Made by a program: the position numbers and the translations under genes. Shown piece by piece: positions 34,501-43,710 of a DNA stretch of 64,000 bases (the stretch's first letter is position 1; each line of letters starts with the position of its first letter). The notes under the pieces are model-generated. The model made no database searches. It was not told where the DNA came from and saw only the letters and a program-made list of their open reading frames with translations. Source of the stretch: Nothopassalora personata (lineage: Eukaryota; Ascomycota; Dothideomycetes; Mycosphaerellales; Mycosphaerellaceae); the NCBI GenBank assembly GCA_033816765.1, contig CM066289.1:4551073-4615072 (forward strand), written 5' to 3'.

Positions 34501-35786
34501 GTCCGGAAAGCCGTCAGCCACTCGTAGCCTGGGGCCATTCGCAGCGAGTTGAAAGCGGCTACAATGTCGAGCTTCGTGAAATACTTGGCCTTTGAAAGGC
34601 GCTCGAGGGTCTCTTGAATCAGGGGGATCGGGTACCTGTTCTTCTTAGAGACAGCGTTCAAGCCGCGGTAGTCTACACATAGGCGTAGACCACCTCCAGG
34701 CTTCTTGACAAACATGACTGGGCTGCTAGCAGCGGAGGCGCTGGGCTCGATGAACCCCTTCTTGAGGTTGGTCTCGAGCCACTTCTTGAGGACAATCAGT
34801 TCTTCGCGGGACATAGAGTAGAGGGGGCCCTTTGGGGGTTCTGCCCCTTCCTCGAGCTCGATCTTCATGTCAAATCCAGGACGGTGGGGCGGAAGCTTGT
34901 CCATGTTGGCGGGATCAAAGACGCCTAGGAGGTGGTGCCATACAGGGGGCACCTTCTCCTTCGGGTTAGTAGTGCTCTGGCTTGGATCCAGCTTCTTTAT
35001 AGCCTTAGCTACGTCGTCCATAGACGCGGCGGCAAGCCGGATACCTTCTATCCTGTCAAGGTGTTCGATGCGGGCGGTTACCTCGCGTAGGGAGGCAGAG
35101 AAGACTGTAGCCCCCTTCTGGCGGGCGGCGGTAGCGAAGGCAGCAGCGCTGATCTGGAAAATCGTGTCTAAGTCGTCTCCCCTAGATCGAGGGGGGTTCT
35201 TCTCAGGTTCCGGAGGCGGAGGAGAAGTCGGTAAAGCAGCGGGAGGGCTGCTGGGGTCTCTGTTGTCTGTTGGGGGGCTTGCAAGGGCCTGGGCATACCC
35301 AGTAATTACGAGGTTCTTCCAGTCTATAATGGGCTCGAATTTCTTGAACCATGGCAGGCCAAGGACGAATTCGTACTTCGGTAGGCGTGTGATGTAGGCC
35401 ATGATAGGCATCGTCCTTCCAGCGAGGGTTACTGTTGTGTGAACAACATGGGTAACCTGCTCAGTGGTTGTAGAGCCATCAAACATAAACAGTGTACGGG
35501 GGTATCTCAGTTCCTGAAGCTTCAAATTGTGGCGAGAGGCACATTTAGGGTCCATGAATGTCTCTGCTAAAGCGCCGGTATCCAGGAAGGAAGTAGTGGA
35601 AAGTTCATGAGGATTCTTCTTTTTGGAGCCTATCTTTGCTTCGACGATGAATGGCTTGGAAATCTTGCTATCACCGTCGTCAAAAAGCTCTACTACGTTG
35701 AGTCTCAGTTCCTTCCTCTTCTTTCCTTCCTGTTCAACACGTAGAAGGCCTTCTTCGCGACTTGGGAGAAGGCCTAGGCATTTCCC
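31242..35786 (-). CDS. Pol polyprotein of element F (protease, RT, RNase H, integrase, chromodomain)
   Basis: Expressed by -1 frameshift from gag at 35780-35786; the first Met in frame is at 35555. Residues counted from that Met: the protease DTGA lies 8 residues before it, with VLGLPW at about 64. RT spans about 250-480 with CVDYRGLN near 293 and YIDD near 391. RNase H carries ETDASDG near 538 and YEIYDKELLAI near 577. An acidic Ser/Asp/Glu linker occupies about 713-756. The integrase HHCC zinc site is near 826-866 and its Asp-Asp-Glu at about 896 (MDF), 960 (SDRGTQF) and 995. A GPF motif is near 1137 and the chromodomain near 1200-1260. The last 120 codons run through the polypurine tract into the 3' LTR. 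No stop or frameshift damage is visible. Confidence 0.93.
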   Translation of the reverse strand, partial: GKCLGLLPSREEGLLRVEQEGKKRKELRLNVVELFDDGDSKISKPFIVEAKIGSKKKNPHELSTTSFLDTGALAETFMDPKCASRHNLKLQELRYPRTLFMFDGSTTTEQVTHVVHTTVTLAGRTMPIMAYITRLPKYEFVLGLPWFKKFEPIIDWKNLVITGYAQALASPPTDNRDPSSPPAALPTSPPPPEPEKNPPRSRGDDLDTIFQISAAAFATAARQKGATVFSASLREVTARIEHLDRIEGIRLAAASMDDVAKAIKKLDPSQSTTNPKEKVPPVWHHLLGVFDPANMDKLPPHRPGFDMKIELEEGAEPPKGPLYSMSREELIVLKKWLETNLKKGFIEPSASAASSPVMFVKKPGGGLRLCVDYRGLNAVSKKNRYPIPLIQETLERLSKAKYFTKLDIVAAFNSLRMAPGYEWLTAFRTRFGLFQSNVMPFGVCNGPSTFQHFINELLREFDEYATAYIDDILIYSETLEEHYSHVEKVLQKLLNVGVQLDIDKCEFIQTEVKFLGLIVSAHGIKMDQEKIEAIQEWAPPTNVKEVQGFLGFANFYRRFIHGFSSIVRCMHKLTRKGESFQWTPECQQAFELLKAKFTENPILQHFDFELETRVETDASDGVVGGVLLQRRSPEHPWLPVAYLSKKMTGAECNYEIYDKELLAIVKAFEEWRPELEGSAMPIQVSSDHKNLVYFMKSKLLNRRQARWSEYLSRFNFVIQYTPGKANTLADALTRRPGDLPVDRGEGQHIAEQTVIKEYNLADELKEGARAETANLSASFVTLLLAPTSLDDSDSESGLDSDLEDLDDIEEGSVTSDSSSESDFEGFEDEEAPEGLMRRIRQAYDADEEAQALIQALEAGARTFPGFSLSECELQEGVVYFRKRLYVPEPEGSNIRAEVIQALHDAPSGGHPGVAKTHMLLARHYWWQGSWKTVRRYVKNCAICHRVKVDRSRPQGLLKPLAAPDRPWRHITMDFITGLPVSTTYFGFKARALLVIVDRLTKDRFLIPCWSMTAKETARLFFEFVWRHIGLPDSAVSDRGTQFTSDFWKRLMALVGIKHHLSTAYHPETDGQTENANAVLEQTLRCFVDYHQKDWAHHIPAVEFAARNWDSSTTGYSPFYATRGYHPRTGAEPEDPLPPPANFREEAADELALHLHEIHQEIQEEMSYAQAVQEHYANRRRQPAPDYQVGDRVYLDSRDVRTDRPCKKLDWKRLGPFEITEKVSSHAYRLALPEHMRIHDVFHPVRLRPASNDPFPNQDQDMPEPPAEGEDYSDNQEREEHVRKVIGFRYEPNPERGLPGMMYHVQWQNAEPWDTTWEPIQHIIYNRTPIEDFHAYAEGEGNIPNFSRVYESDVFDPVYKWCIDRDMRPKPGTEEQHPRYLHLLGLRGNSAYLGGATVTVSHQEGSHLGAEKPSGPKESGSECSDLHVNAKPDNIHSLNQPPPMTPQALMDSGTSGRHTVTACDSEKARARGGSPWIPVGGLECLVNDKVWCLPCAANTQTRKHEDAQHAGGLYK
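31600..31614 (-). promoter_or_regulatory. Polypurine tract of element F
   Basis: On the minus strand TTTAGGGGGGGCTAC abuts the 3' LTR start TGTCACGG. It lies within the pol reading frame. Confidence 0.8.
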
Positions 35787-36916
35787 GGGTTGGTGGGAGC
35801 AGCCTCAATCTGGGCAGCAGCGTGGGTAGTGACGCGCTGGTTGCGGGCAGCGAGGGTTGGGCAGTTCACTGCGATGTGTCCAGGACCACCGCAGTAGGAG
35901 CAGAGGCCGAGCTGGCGACGACGGGCCTTCTCTTCAGCTGTAAGCTTACCACCCACGAGCCCAGGGGCTCGGGTAGTGGCAGCACCAGCAGAGAGGTCCA
36001 TCGGCTCACCAGTGGCTGGAGGAGCGGTAGCAACGCGAGCCGGAGGAGCAGGAGGAGTGAAGGGTGCACCAGGGGCTCGAGGCTGCCTCGGGCCACCTCG
36101 AGCTGCGATGAGGGCACTGGTGTGCTTCATGTTCGAGTCGAGGCTCTGACACTTGGCCACGAGTTCTTCGTACGTCATGTTCTTGACGTCCTTGTCCTCG
36201 AGTGCGTGTAGGAGCTCTGTAGAGAGGCCGCGGTACAGCATAGACTTCTTGGCCTCACTGTCGTATCCAGTGTAGCCAATCTCACGCGAGAAGGCAGAGT
36301 AGTAGTCGAGGAAGCTCTTGTTCTTCTGCTGGAGGGAGGCGATGACGTTCTGAGCTGTAGAGCGTCGGTCTGGGTCTCCAAAGGCAGCACCTAGGTCCTT
36401 AATCAGAGTGGCAGCATCTGGGCAGGTGATGTCTTGAGAGTCTGCGTCGATGTAGTGACGGACCTGGTCGAGGGCCTTGTCACGGAGGAGGGAGAAGACG
36501 TAGGCCACACGCTGATGTTCCTCAGGGAAATGGTCGGCATTGGCCTTGAGCTTGATGGTGAGTTGGGTGATGAAGGCCTCGTACTTGCTCTTGTCACCCG
36601 TGAACTCGTCTGGGTCGTTGACCTTCTTGCTGAGTCGCGCGCCGCCGTTACGGTCGCCTGTGTCGAGGTTGTTAAGCAGACGCTCGAGTCTCTCAACGTA
36701 GGTCGCAGTGCCTGCTTGTTGGGTTTGCGCCTGCTGATACTCCCGGGCTGTAACGCGGAAGGAGTTCAGCGTGCGCTGAAGCAAGCGGAAGGCGTGGTCG
36801 GGATTGTCGTTGGCCCAGGCGGCGTATCCTGCTGCATCCTGGGGTACATTCTGGTATTCACTGAAGTGGAAATTGTCTTCTTCTTCTGTTGGGATTCCTT
36901 GAGCGTTGTCGGCCAT
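35774..36916 (-). CDS. Gag of element F
   Basis: 380 residues. I chose the ATG at 36914-36916 (MADNAQGIP), 38 nt inside the 5' LTR and downstream of the inferred RNA start. The frame is open further up, but that extension lies in the LTR. Layout: acidic N-terminus; gag core around residues 95-270 (VNDPDEFTGDKSKYEAFITQ is the usual start of retrotransposon gag cores); Ala/Pro-rich linker; KARRRQLGLCSYCGGPGHIAVNC, a perfect C-x2-C-x4-H-x4-C zinc knuckle that packages RNA. It ends NPGNA-stop, with the slippery heptamer two codons before the stop. Confidence 0.93.
   Translation of the reverse strand: MADNAQGIPTEEEDNFHFSEYQNVPQDAAGYAAWANDNPDHAFRLLQRTLNSFRVTAREYQQAQTQQAGTATYVERLERLLNNLDTGDRNGGARLSKKVNDPDEFTGDKSKYEAFITQLTIKLKANADHFPEEHQRVAYVFSLLRDKALDQVRHYIDADSQDITCPDAATLIKDLGAAFGDPDRRSTAQNVIASLQQKNKSFLDYYSAFSREIGYTGYDSEAKKSMLYRGLSTELLHALEDKDVKNMTYEELVAKCQSLDSNMKHTSALIAARGGPRQPRAPGAPFTPPAPPARVATAPPATGEPMDLSAGAATTRAPGLVGGKLTAEEKARRRQLGLCSYCGGPGHIAVNCPTLAARNQRVTTHAAAQIEAAPTNPGNA
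35780..35786 (-). promoter_or_regulatory. -1 ribosomal frameshift heptamer of element F
   Basis: On the coding strand G-GGA-AAT in the gag frame, followed by GCC and the TAG stop. It fits X-XXY-YYZ, and slipping to GGG-AAA places ribosomes exactly in the pol frame, which is open from there. The identical heptamer in the identical register occurs in element J. Confidence 0.85.
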
Positions 36917-36943
36917 GGTGAAGATAGCGGGGTGTTGTTGAAG

Positions 36944-37056
36944 GTCTTTCGTAATGTCAGGGCGAGAGCCTGGCTTGGGAACTGGACTAAGAAGCAGGTG
37001 CGAAATGCAGCTGCAGGTACAAAGGTATGGTAGGCTAGCTACACAAGACGAAAGAC
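36944..37056 (-). promoter_or_regulatory. Self-priming pair of element F
   Basis: On the minus strand the primer site ACGAAAGAC (36952-36944) starts 2 nt after the LTR end. The LTR contains the exact complement GTCTTTCGT (37056-37048). A start of transcription there would give a 102-nt R-U5. No tRNA-complementary TGG motif is present at the site. Confidence 0.75.
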
Positions 37057-37450
37057 GAAGAAGAGAAGAGAGAGGCTTAGGGAGCAAGCCGGCTATTTGT
37101 ACAATCCCCCCGCGTGTTGCGCGTCCTCGTGTTTGCGTGTTTGTGTGTTTGCTGCACATGGCAAACACCAAACTTTGTCATTCACCAAACATTCCAACCC
37201 TCCTACGGGTATCCACGGGCTTCCTCCACGTGCGCGGGCCTTCTCCGAGTCACAGGCAGTGACGGTGTGACGTCCCGAGGTGCCGCTGTCCATTAGTGCC
37301 TGAGGTGTCATGGGTGGGGGCTGGTTTAGGCTGTGAATGTTGTCGGGCTTGGCATTCACATGCAAATCTGAACATTCACTCCCACTCTCTTTTGGCCCGG
37401 AAGGCTTCTCAGCTCCCAGGTGGGATCCTTCCTGATGGGAGACCGTGACA
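36955..37450 (-). repeat. Element F 5' LTR
   Basis: 496 bp; by eye the same base for base as 31104-31599, as also shown by identical translated open frames in both copies. Confidence 0.95.
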
Positions 37451-37977
37451 GTACTAGTAAGCGCTATGCTCGAGCTAGCCGGGCGTAACGAAGGACTAGC
37501 TAAAGCTATAATAACTAGGACTTGCTAGTAGTAAGATCGTAAGAGCTAGCTATCTCGTAGTGCTACTCTAGAGTATTAGTAAGCTTTAAAAGCTTAGTGT
37601 CGGGGTAGGGGCTTTAAAGAAGGTTAAGGTCGTAAAGAGAGAGAGGCTAAAGAACCGTCTAATGTGTATAGTAGTAGTAGATAGATGTGTTAGTAGCTCT
37701 AGTAATAGTGTTAGTGTTTAAAGAAAAAGAGAGGAAGTAGTAGGTAGAGAGCTACGCTTAAGTATACCTCTTAGCGTATGTCCCTATAACCGTTATAAGG
37801 TAGTAGCGCCGAGACCGGTCTTATAAGTAGTAAGAGCAGTGCTATCAAGGTTATACTAAAGGTCCGATAACCCTACATGTAACCGAAAACCAGTGCTAGT
37901 AACTACCTAGGTAAGTATTCGGTAGGGCATACTACGCTATTACGTAATCTGATTTACCGGTCCCGGGACCGGTAAAT

Positions 37978-40160
37978 GTAACTCTACTAACTAAGGTCTA
38001 ACTAAGGTAAGAACACCCTATAAAGTGAAGTCTAGATAACCGAATCGGCTTAATAAACTAAAGGGCATGTGCAATACATGCCTAAGGGAAGTAAACTCCG
38101 TACGCTATTACTAACTAATTAGTTCTTAGCCTCGATCCTACTAAACCGTGAAATTTCGGCTACTAAAAGGTTATAAGGCCTAACCTATAGCTTCTTAGGT
38201 TCCGGTTTAGGATACGATCCCCTTTCGTTAACTCCTATAGGTAGTACGTCGTCGTCGGCGATAGGCTCGATCTCGTTCAAATTACTACTGTCTTCGCTAT
38301 TAGCGACGCTATTAGCGACTTCTCCCTCCCCTATTACGAGATTAATCCTATTATCTAGGCCTAGTACTCCTATGTTATCCGGGCGAAGCTCTAGAACTAG
38401 CTTAAGGTTTTCTCGTGCCTAAATACCCTTTATTAGCGTGCTATTAAGTTCCTTAAGAATATAGGTACTAAACTCCCTAGAGACACTAGACACCCGATAT
38501 AGACCTTACTATCGGTAACCGATCTTACGTGAGAAGTCATCCTTATATAGCTTATCGAATCTTATAATAAGGTTGCCCTTCTAGAAACTAATAAAGTTAA
38601 CATTCCGGTAAGAATTAAAGTAGTCCTTACTAAGTTCTCTTAGCCGCTTCCTTCGAGTATATAGCTCTTCTAAACTAAGGTCTCGAGCCTAGAGTTAACG
38701 CGCACGTATAGTAAGTAGGTCCTTAGTTGTCCTTACCGATCCCTATTAATAATTAGCCTACGTCGGGTACTTAACCTCAATTAGTAGAATCGTGCAATAG
38801 CTATATAGGACCTAAGCTAGCGTTATTCTAGTAGTACGACAGGTCGTAGTCCTATTAGCCTATAACACAGCGGGTACCTATTACTCCTATCCGCGGTATG
38901 TATTCCTTATAAGCTTTGCTAACGCTATAAGAATCGGACGGTACCTAACTTCGACCGGAGCATTAGATTACGAATAGTACGGTAATATTCGGATCCTTCG
39001 AATACTAAGTCCTACGAGTAACCGCTTAACCTTAGCCGTATAAACCGTAGCGTTATTAAGCACAATTTTAGTATAGTAGCCGTACCTATAGAAGACATCC
39101 TTTTATAGAAACTTAGTAACCGTCTTAGAGCTAGGAGGTGCCCTCGTTACTCTAGCCTCGATCTAGTTACTAAGTGCTTTGCGCGTAACTAGGAGGTATC
39201 TATTTTTATGTACCTGGACGGGGTCCGAGTACTACTTCTTACTAATAACCTAAGGGGTCGATAAGTGAAGCTTACTAGCGCGCTAGTTGCCTTCGCAAAA
39301 CCTATAAGGAGTATAACTTCAAACCTACGTAGAGACATCGGCGAAGTACCCGTCCTAGTAATACCGATCGGAAATAAGGTTATATACGACCTTAGCGCTA
39401 CGATAACTATGTCTCTTATGGCATTCTATAACGATCTCCTTCTAAGCCTTATTATCGTTAATTACAAGTTGTAACGGTACTCCTCGGCGCTTCTAGAAGA
39501 ATAGTAATTAATCCCGGATAAAGAAATTGACGCTCTTCTTTACTAGACGCCGGTACTTAGTACGGGTAATACTATCGGGCCGGGTCCTAGTTTCTATAAC
39601 CTAAGTAAGTTACTAAGAGCTTTTAGAATATTAGTCCCGAGATGTCGTGTTTTCTAGATTTTAACTAGATAGGTGTCGACCGGCTCCGGGTACCCGAATA
39701 GCTTATTATTAATCATCCGGTCGACTTTGTCTTCGTTAGCTTCTATAGGTTCCTAAGGTGTAGAGGGCCTACGAGACAGGGCATCTAGGCTAGTGTACCT
39801 AGTCCCCGTAACGTGCTTTACTTCGAACGTAAATAGCCTAATCTATACAACCTACCGGGCTATTACCGAGTTAGGTAGGTCCGAAGCCGGCCGGTTAAGC
39901 TACTATACAAGTGTCTTAGTATTAACCTTAAGGACAAAATTAACGCTAGTAATATATCTCTAGATCTTCTTAAGCCCCTTAAGGACCCTAAGGCATTCCC
40001 GCTTACTAGCATTATATCTAGATTCTAACGCGTTCTAGATTCTACTCTTATACCGTACCGGGTAATGCCGTCGAGTACTGTCTATTAATTCTTAAGAAAC
40101 GATACATCCCTATCTAGTACCGCTAGCATTAACTAAGATAAAGATGGACCTAGTGCGACC
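37978..40160 (-). pseudogene. Fragment H: Gypsy RNase H-integrase (RIP-degraded)
   Basis: Minus strand. An RNase H end around 39,800-40,050 reads in one frame (FVLKVNTKTLV, LNRPASDLPNSVIAR, DALSRRPST). The integrase around 38,780-39,260 reads in another (ECHKRHSYRSAKVVYNLISD, RYLLVTRKALSN, FLYKDVFYRYGYYTKIVL, RIRILPYYS, PVEVRYRPILIALAKL). An acidic stretch follows near 38,240-38,350. It belongs to a Gypsy lineage different from A, B, D, E, F and J. RT, gag and a clear LTR pair are missing, so it is a truncated or rearranged piece split by unit G. Borders are approximate. Confidence 0.5.
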
Positions 40161-40164
40161 GTAC

Positions 40165-42120
40165 CTCGAAGGCGTATCGTATACGGTTTAGGTACTAGTC
40201 GACTATACGAACCTATAGGGTTTTATAATAGTAAAGTAGCTAAACGGGAGGTAAGCTTAATAGGCGACGTTTCTATAACCTTTTAACTTCGTAGTAGAGT
40301 ATAGGTCGGGGAAGAGTAACCTAGCCGATACGCTATTGCGACGTAGTAACTACGTACGCGTAGCGTAGTAAACGTCGAACTTACTTCCTACGCTATAAAG
40401 TAAGCTATCTTTCTAGAAGGAATCCCTATTAAGAGAGGACGAGCCTATAGTAAGGCGCGTAACCGCTACCTACGAGAAGATATAGGATAAGGCGACGATA
40501 ATAGTAGTAGTAGCCTACGAGCCGTAGGGGACCCGATCGCTACTAGTAAGAGTATACGCTATAATAATATAGGGCGGCCTAGGTAAACTACTTACACTAC
40601 TAATAAAAATCGTATAGGGGAGAGACGATAGGTACGTCGTATACTTATCGTAGGCGCCTAGCGAAGGGGACGCTAAGGACTAGTATATAAAAGACGGGTT
40701 AGTCTATCGCGGGAGCGCGATTATAGTACCCGAAGACTATATAGTAAGAGCATAGCTACTCTATATACATTATAACGACCTACTAGTAGGGCACTTTAGT
40801 AAGGTAAAGACTAAAGAGCTACTACGACGTTATTACTAGTAGGAATTAATAAGTAAGGATGTAAGGGAGTATATTAGAAACTATAGGGCTTATTAGACCT
40901 CAAAGGCGAGGCGCTATCGACCCTACGGTAAGCTATAGCTACTACCTAGGCTAGACGGTCCATAGTAGGAAATTACTATAGATTTTATTACGGACCTACC
41001 GCTAAGTAAGCGAGGAGAATGCGTTTATAATGCGATCCTAGTAATTATCGACCGCTACTCTAAAATAAACTTATACATTCCTACGACTAAGACATATATA
41101 GCGGCGGAGCTTACGAGGATCTTACGAGACAAAGTCGTGCGGCATTATAGTATACTAGCGGGTATAGTAAGTAACCGCGGGTTAGTGTTTACGAGTAAGT
41201 TCTAGAGTAACTTCTACTTCGAGGCGTAGGTAAAGCGTAAGCTATCTATAGCTTTCTACCCTTAGACTAACGGCTAGACTAAGAGGGTAAACTAAACCTT
41301 AGAATAGTACCTTCGTTATTACTATAGCAAGAACTAGATAGAGTAGGCTAAGTAGCTAGCTATTACTAAACTCGTATGTAATAATAGCGTCTACCCTACG
41401 CTACGTATAAGCCTATTCGAAATAGTATATAGTTAGAGACCTAAGATTGCCCTAATACCTATAGGATCTCGAGGCGAGATCCGGGAAGGGGAGGTACTAG
41501 TAGCGGTAAACTTAGTTAACCGTATACGAGAGATGCGCGCTATACTTACGAAGCGTTAGGAAATCGTAGTAGCCGATTAGACTCGCTACTATAACAAGAC
41601 TTATAAGGCTAAGAGCTATCGCGTAGGCAACATAGTCTTATTATCTACGAAGAACCTAAGGTTAGTATTACTAAAGAAGAAGATAGGTCCGAAGTTTATT
41701 AGACCGTACCGTATTATCGACGCTATCGGTTCGTAGGCGTACCGCCTAGTACTACTAGCCGACTTAAGAATTTATAATGTATTCTATATATCCCTCCTTA
41801 AGCCGTATATAGGTAGCAAGAAGGATAGAGGCACTATAGCCCTCGCAAATAAGGATAGGGAATATGAAGTAGAGGCAGTACTAGGAAAGCGTAAGTATAA
41901 GGGTAAAGTGTAGTACCTAGTGCGATAGAAGGGCTAGCTAGAAGAGTATAATAGCTAGGAGCTAGTATAAGGACTCGCGAATGCTACGCGTATAGTAGCC
42001 GAATATAAGGCGTTAGCGAAGACGGTATAAGCCGGCGGAAGGATCCGCGAAGGCTACGCGTATAGTAGTCGAATATAAGGTACCTACGAAGGTAGTATAA
42101 GGCGCTAAAACAAGGGTATA
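40165..42120 (+). pseudogene. Element E pol, 3' part (RNase H, integrase, chromodomain)
   Basis: Plus strand. RNase H end: SYTV...VLVDYTNL and FNFVVEYRSGKSNLADTLLRR near 40,190-40,345. Integrase: HYNDLLVGHFSKVKTKELL near 40,770 and ILVIIDRYSKINLYIPTTKT near 41,035-41,095, then SNRGLVFTSKF. Chromodomain at about 41,865-41,970: EVEAVLGKRKYKGKV, YLVR, KG-LEEYNS-ELV, with the aromatic and Gln positions replaced by stops. It is the clearest chromodomain among the dead elements. Confidence 0.78.
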
Positions 42121-43710
42121 GGTTATGTATTTAGACCTTAACCCTTTAGTAGCTAGATATAAGGACCTCTACCCCCGATAGTAAACTTAGCTATAACTAG
42201 TATAGAAGACACTAACCTATAGTATCTTCTATCGGACTAAAAGGCTCGCTTACTTAGTCGAGTAAACACCCCCGATAGTAATAACATTAGAGAGGGAGGT
42301 AAGGAGAGAGAAGAGTAGAGAGAAGAGTATTCATTTTAAAAATAAACTTTTATAGGCGTACTACGGCGCTACGTAGATTAAAGATAGGCGCGTAGTAGGC
42401 GGCTAACATACGCGGAGCGGGCGATTACTCGTTATTACCCTCCTTATTATCCTCCTTATTATACTCGCCCCGTAGGGCTAGTAGTAAGAAGGCCCTATCG
42501 GCCGCGGTAGTATCGATGTTTCTAGCCTATAGGAACTATAACTACGGTTAGTATAGGACACGTATACGACACGTATAGTACTTATAGTACGGCCGAGCTC
42601 GAAGAGCCTATTAAGGGCCCTGTTCTACTCTTACTATAGAACTACGGACGTAGTAGCGTCGGCGGAGGAGGGGGTAGTAGTAGTAGAGGCGCCGGCGAAG
42701 CGCACGCGGGTGTCCCCTATACGCTTATTCTTATAGGTAGAGAACTGCCTCTTAGCCTAGGAGGAGGTTAGCCGATTTATATAGGGAGCGATAGTACGCC
42801 GTATACGGCGAGCGTAGGGAGCGCTAGCGAGGCGTAGTACTTACCTCTAGGATCTACTCGCCTAGCTAGGCGTAGAGCTCGTACTACTAGTCTAGAGCAT
42901 CCTACTCTTATTTAGTAATAGGGTTACTAAGCCCCTAGATAAGCTTATCGCGCTAGGCGCGAGCGACGCGTAGGCGAGCTACTAGCTACGCGATAGCGAC
43001 GCTAGTATTACTAATATACGGGTGCCTAATGTCTCTATAGCGCCTATACTTCTTAAGTAACTCGCCGGTAGTAATACTATTACACGTATCCTACTCGTCT
43101 ACTATACTATTAGTAAGCGCATCGTAAGCGAAGAGCGTAGCGAATACTTACTAGCTACGAAGTATAGTAGATAGCGTATATATATCTTAATGTCGGTACC
43201 TAGGCGCCTAGCTAGTAAGGACTTAGGGGTCTACGGCCCTAGTACGCTAAACTTACGCTTCGCTAGCGTATCTAGTACGCCGAGCGCGCTAGACATCTAT
43301 GCTTATAGTGCTAGTAATAGTGTTAGTAGTACTAATAGGCCCCCTATAAGGGCCTCCTAGCGGAGCTAGTCTTAGATAGCTTCCTCTAAAGCTATAGTAG
43401 TACTAGCGGGTTGCTAGGTAGTCGCTAGCGAGGAGCTAGTAGATCGCTAGTAGTGCGGGTGTAGTGCGCTACGAGAACGTAGTATAAGGAAAAAAGAAGG
43501 AAAAGGAGGGAGAGGGTACGCTTCTTAAACCCTCGAGTTAGTTAACCCGGTAACTATAACTTTACACCTACTTACACTATAATAACGACACGTACGAGAC
43601 CCGTAGGCGGGTCGTATAGTAACGGAATCTACGAGAAGTAGATAGATTACTTATATAGAAATCTCCTAAAGCCGCGAGCTAAGGGTAGCTCGGCCTAGAA
43701 GGGGAGGCAG
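42121..43710. other. 3' region of element E between pol and LTR
   Basis: Long, GC-richer RIP-degraded stretch. The minus strand has Arg/Ser/Pro-rich open segments (42,300-43,450) that could be an antisense accessory ORF like those of A and B, but I could not find the Cys motif with confidence. The last bases before the LTR are GGGGAGGCAG, a possible polypurine tract. Confidence 0.35.

Larger units (their letters stand above)
31104..37450 (-). mobile_element. Element F: intact, unmutated Ty3/Gypsy chromovirus
   Basis: 6,347 bp with two 496-bp LTRs that look identical, and target duplication GTACT (31099-31103, 37451-37455). gag and pol are uninterrupted, all catalytic motifs are present, and CpA/TpG are at normal levels, in sharp contrast to the dead DNA on both sides. 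The element lies inside unit G and is the innermost layer of the nest. The chromodomain at the end of pol fits insertion into heterochromatin. Its integrity implies recent arrival, after the last RIP cycle, or loss of RIP in this lineage. It may still be able to transpose. Confidence 0.95.
28200..37640 (-). pseudogene. Large degraded ORF of unit G, function unknown
   Basis: Minus strand: about 37,560-37,456 joins 31,098-28,200 once F and one copy of GTACT are removed. The frame keeps going for roughly 1,000 codons apart from TAG/TAA at Gln/Trp sites and occasional frame doubt. Visible segments: VKVLKDFYKGFEKVFEDYS, a basic helix (GKIRKTGLEIRNREKTLRA), an Arg/Ser/Thr/Pro-rich linker around 30,060-30,420, then a globular Tyr/Asn/Arg-rich part with IREIISREFDVYR, CRIHDCIEDGRF and IEIRDDNYLK-like motifs. 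I do not recognise the family; a transposase is inferred only from the flanking inverted repeats. Confidence 0.4.
27347..37977 (-). mobile_element. Unit G: inverted-repeat-flanked element of unknown class, split by F
   Basis: Termini 27347-27398 and 37930-37977 are inverted repeats of about 50 bp with a few mismatches, beginning ATTTACCGGTCCCGGGACCG. The right end is a perfect 26-bp palindrome (37952-37977). Without F and its duplicated GTACT the unit is about 4.3 kb. One long minus-strand reading (stops at former Gln/Trp) occupies most of it and crosses the F insertion in frame. A TA at each edge could be a 2-bp target duplication. I infer a DNA transposon but recognise no DDE or tyrosine-recombinase signature. 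No gene is seen in 27,399-28,200 or 37,700-37,930. Confidence 0.45.

Noticed and set aside
36917..37171. N-terminal extension of F gag starting in the LTR
   Set aside because: It lies in the LTR, mostly upstream of the inferred RNA start, and is duplicated in the other LTR; the gag-like sequence begins at the Met at 36,916.
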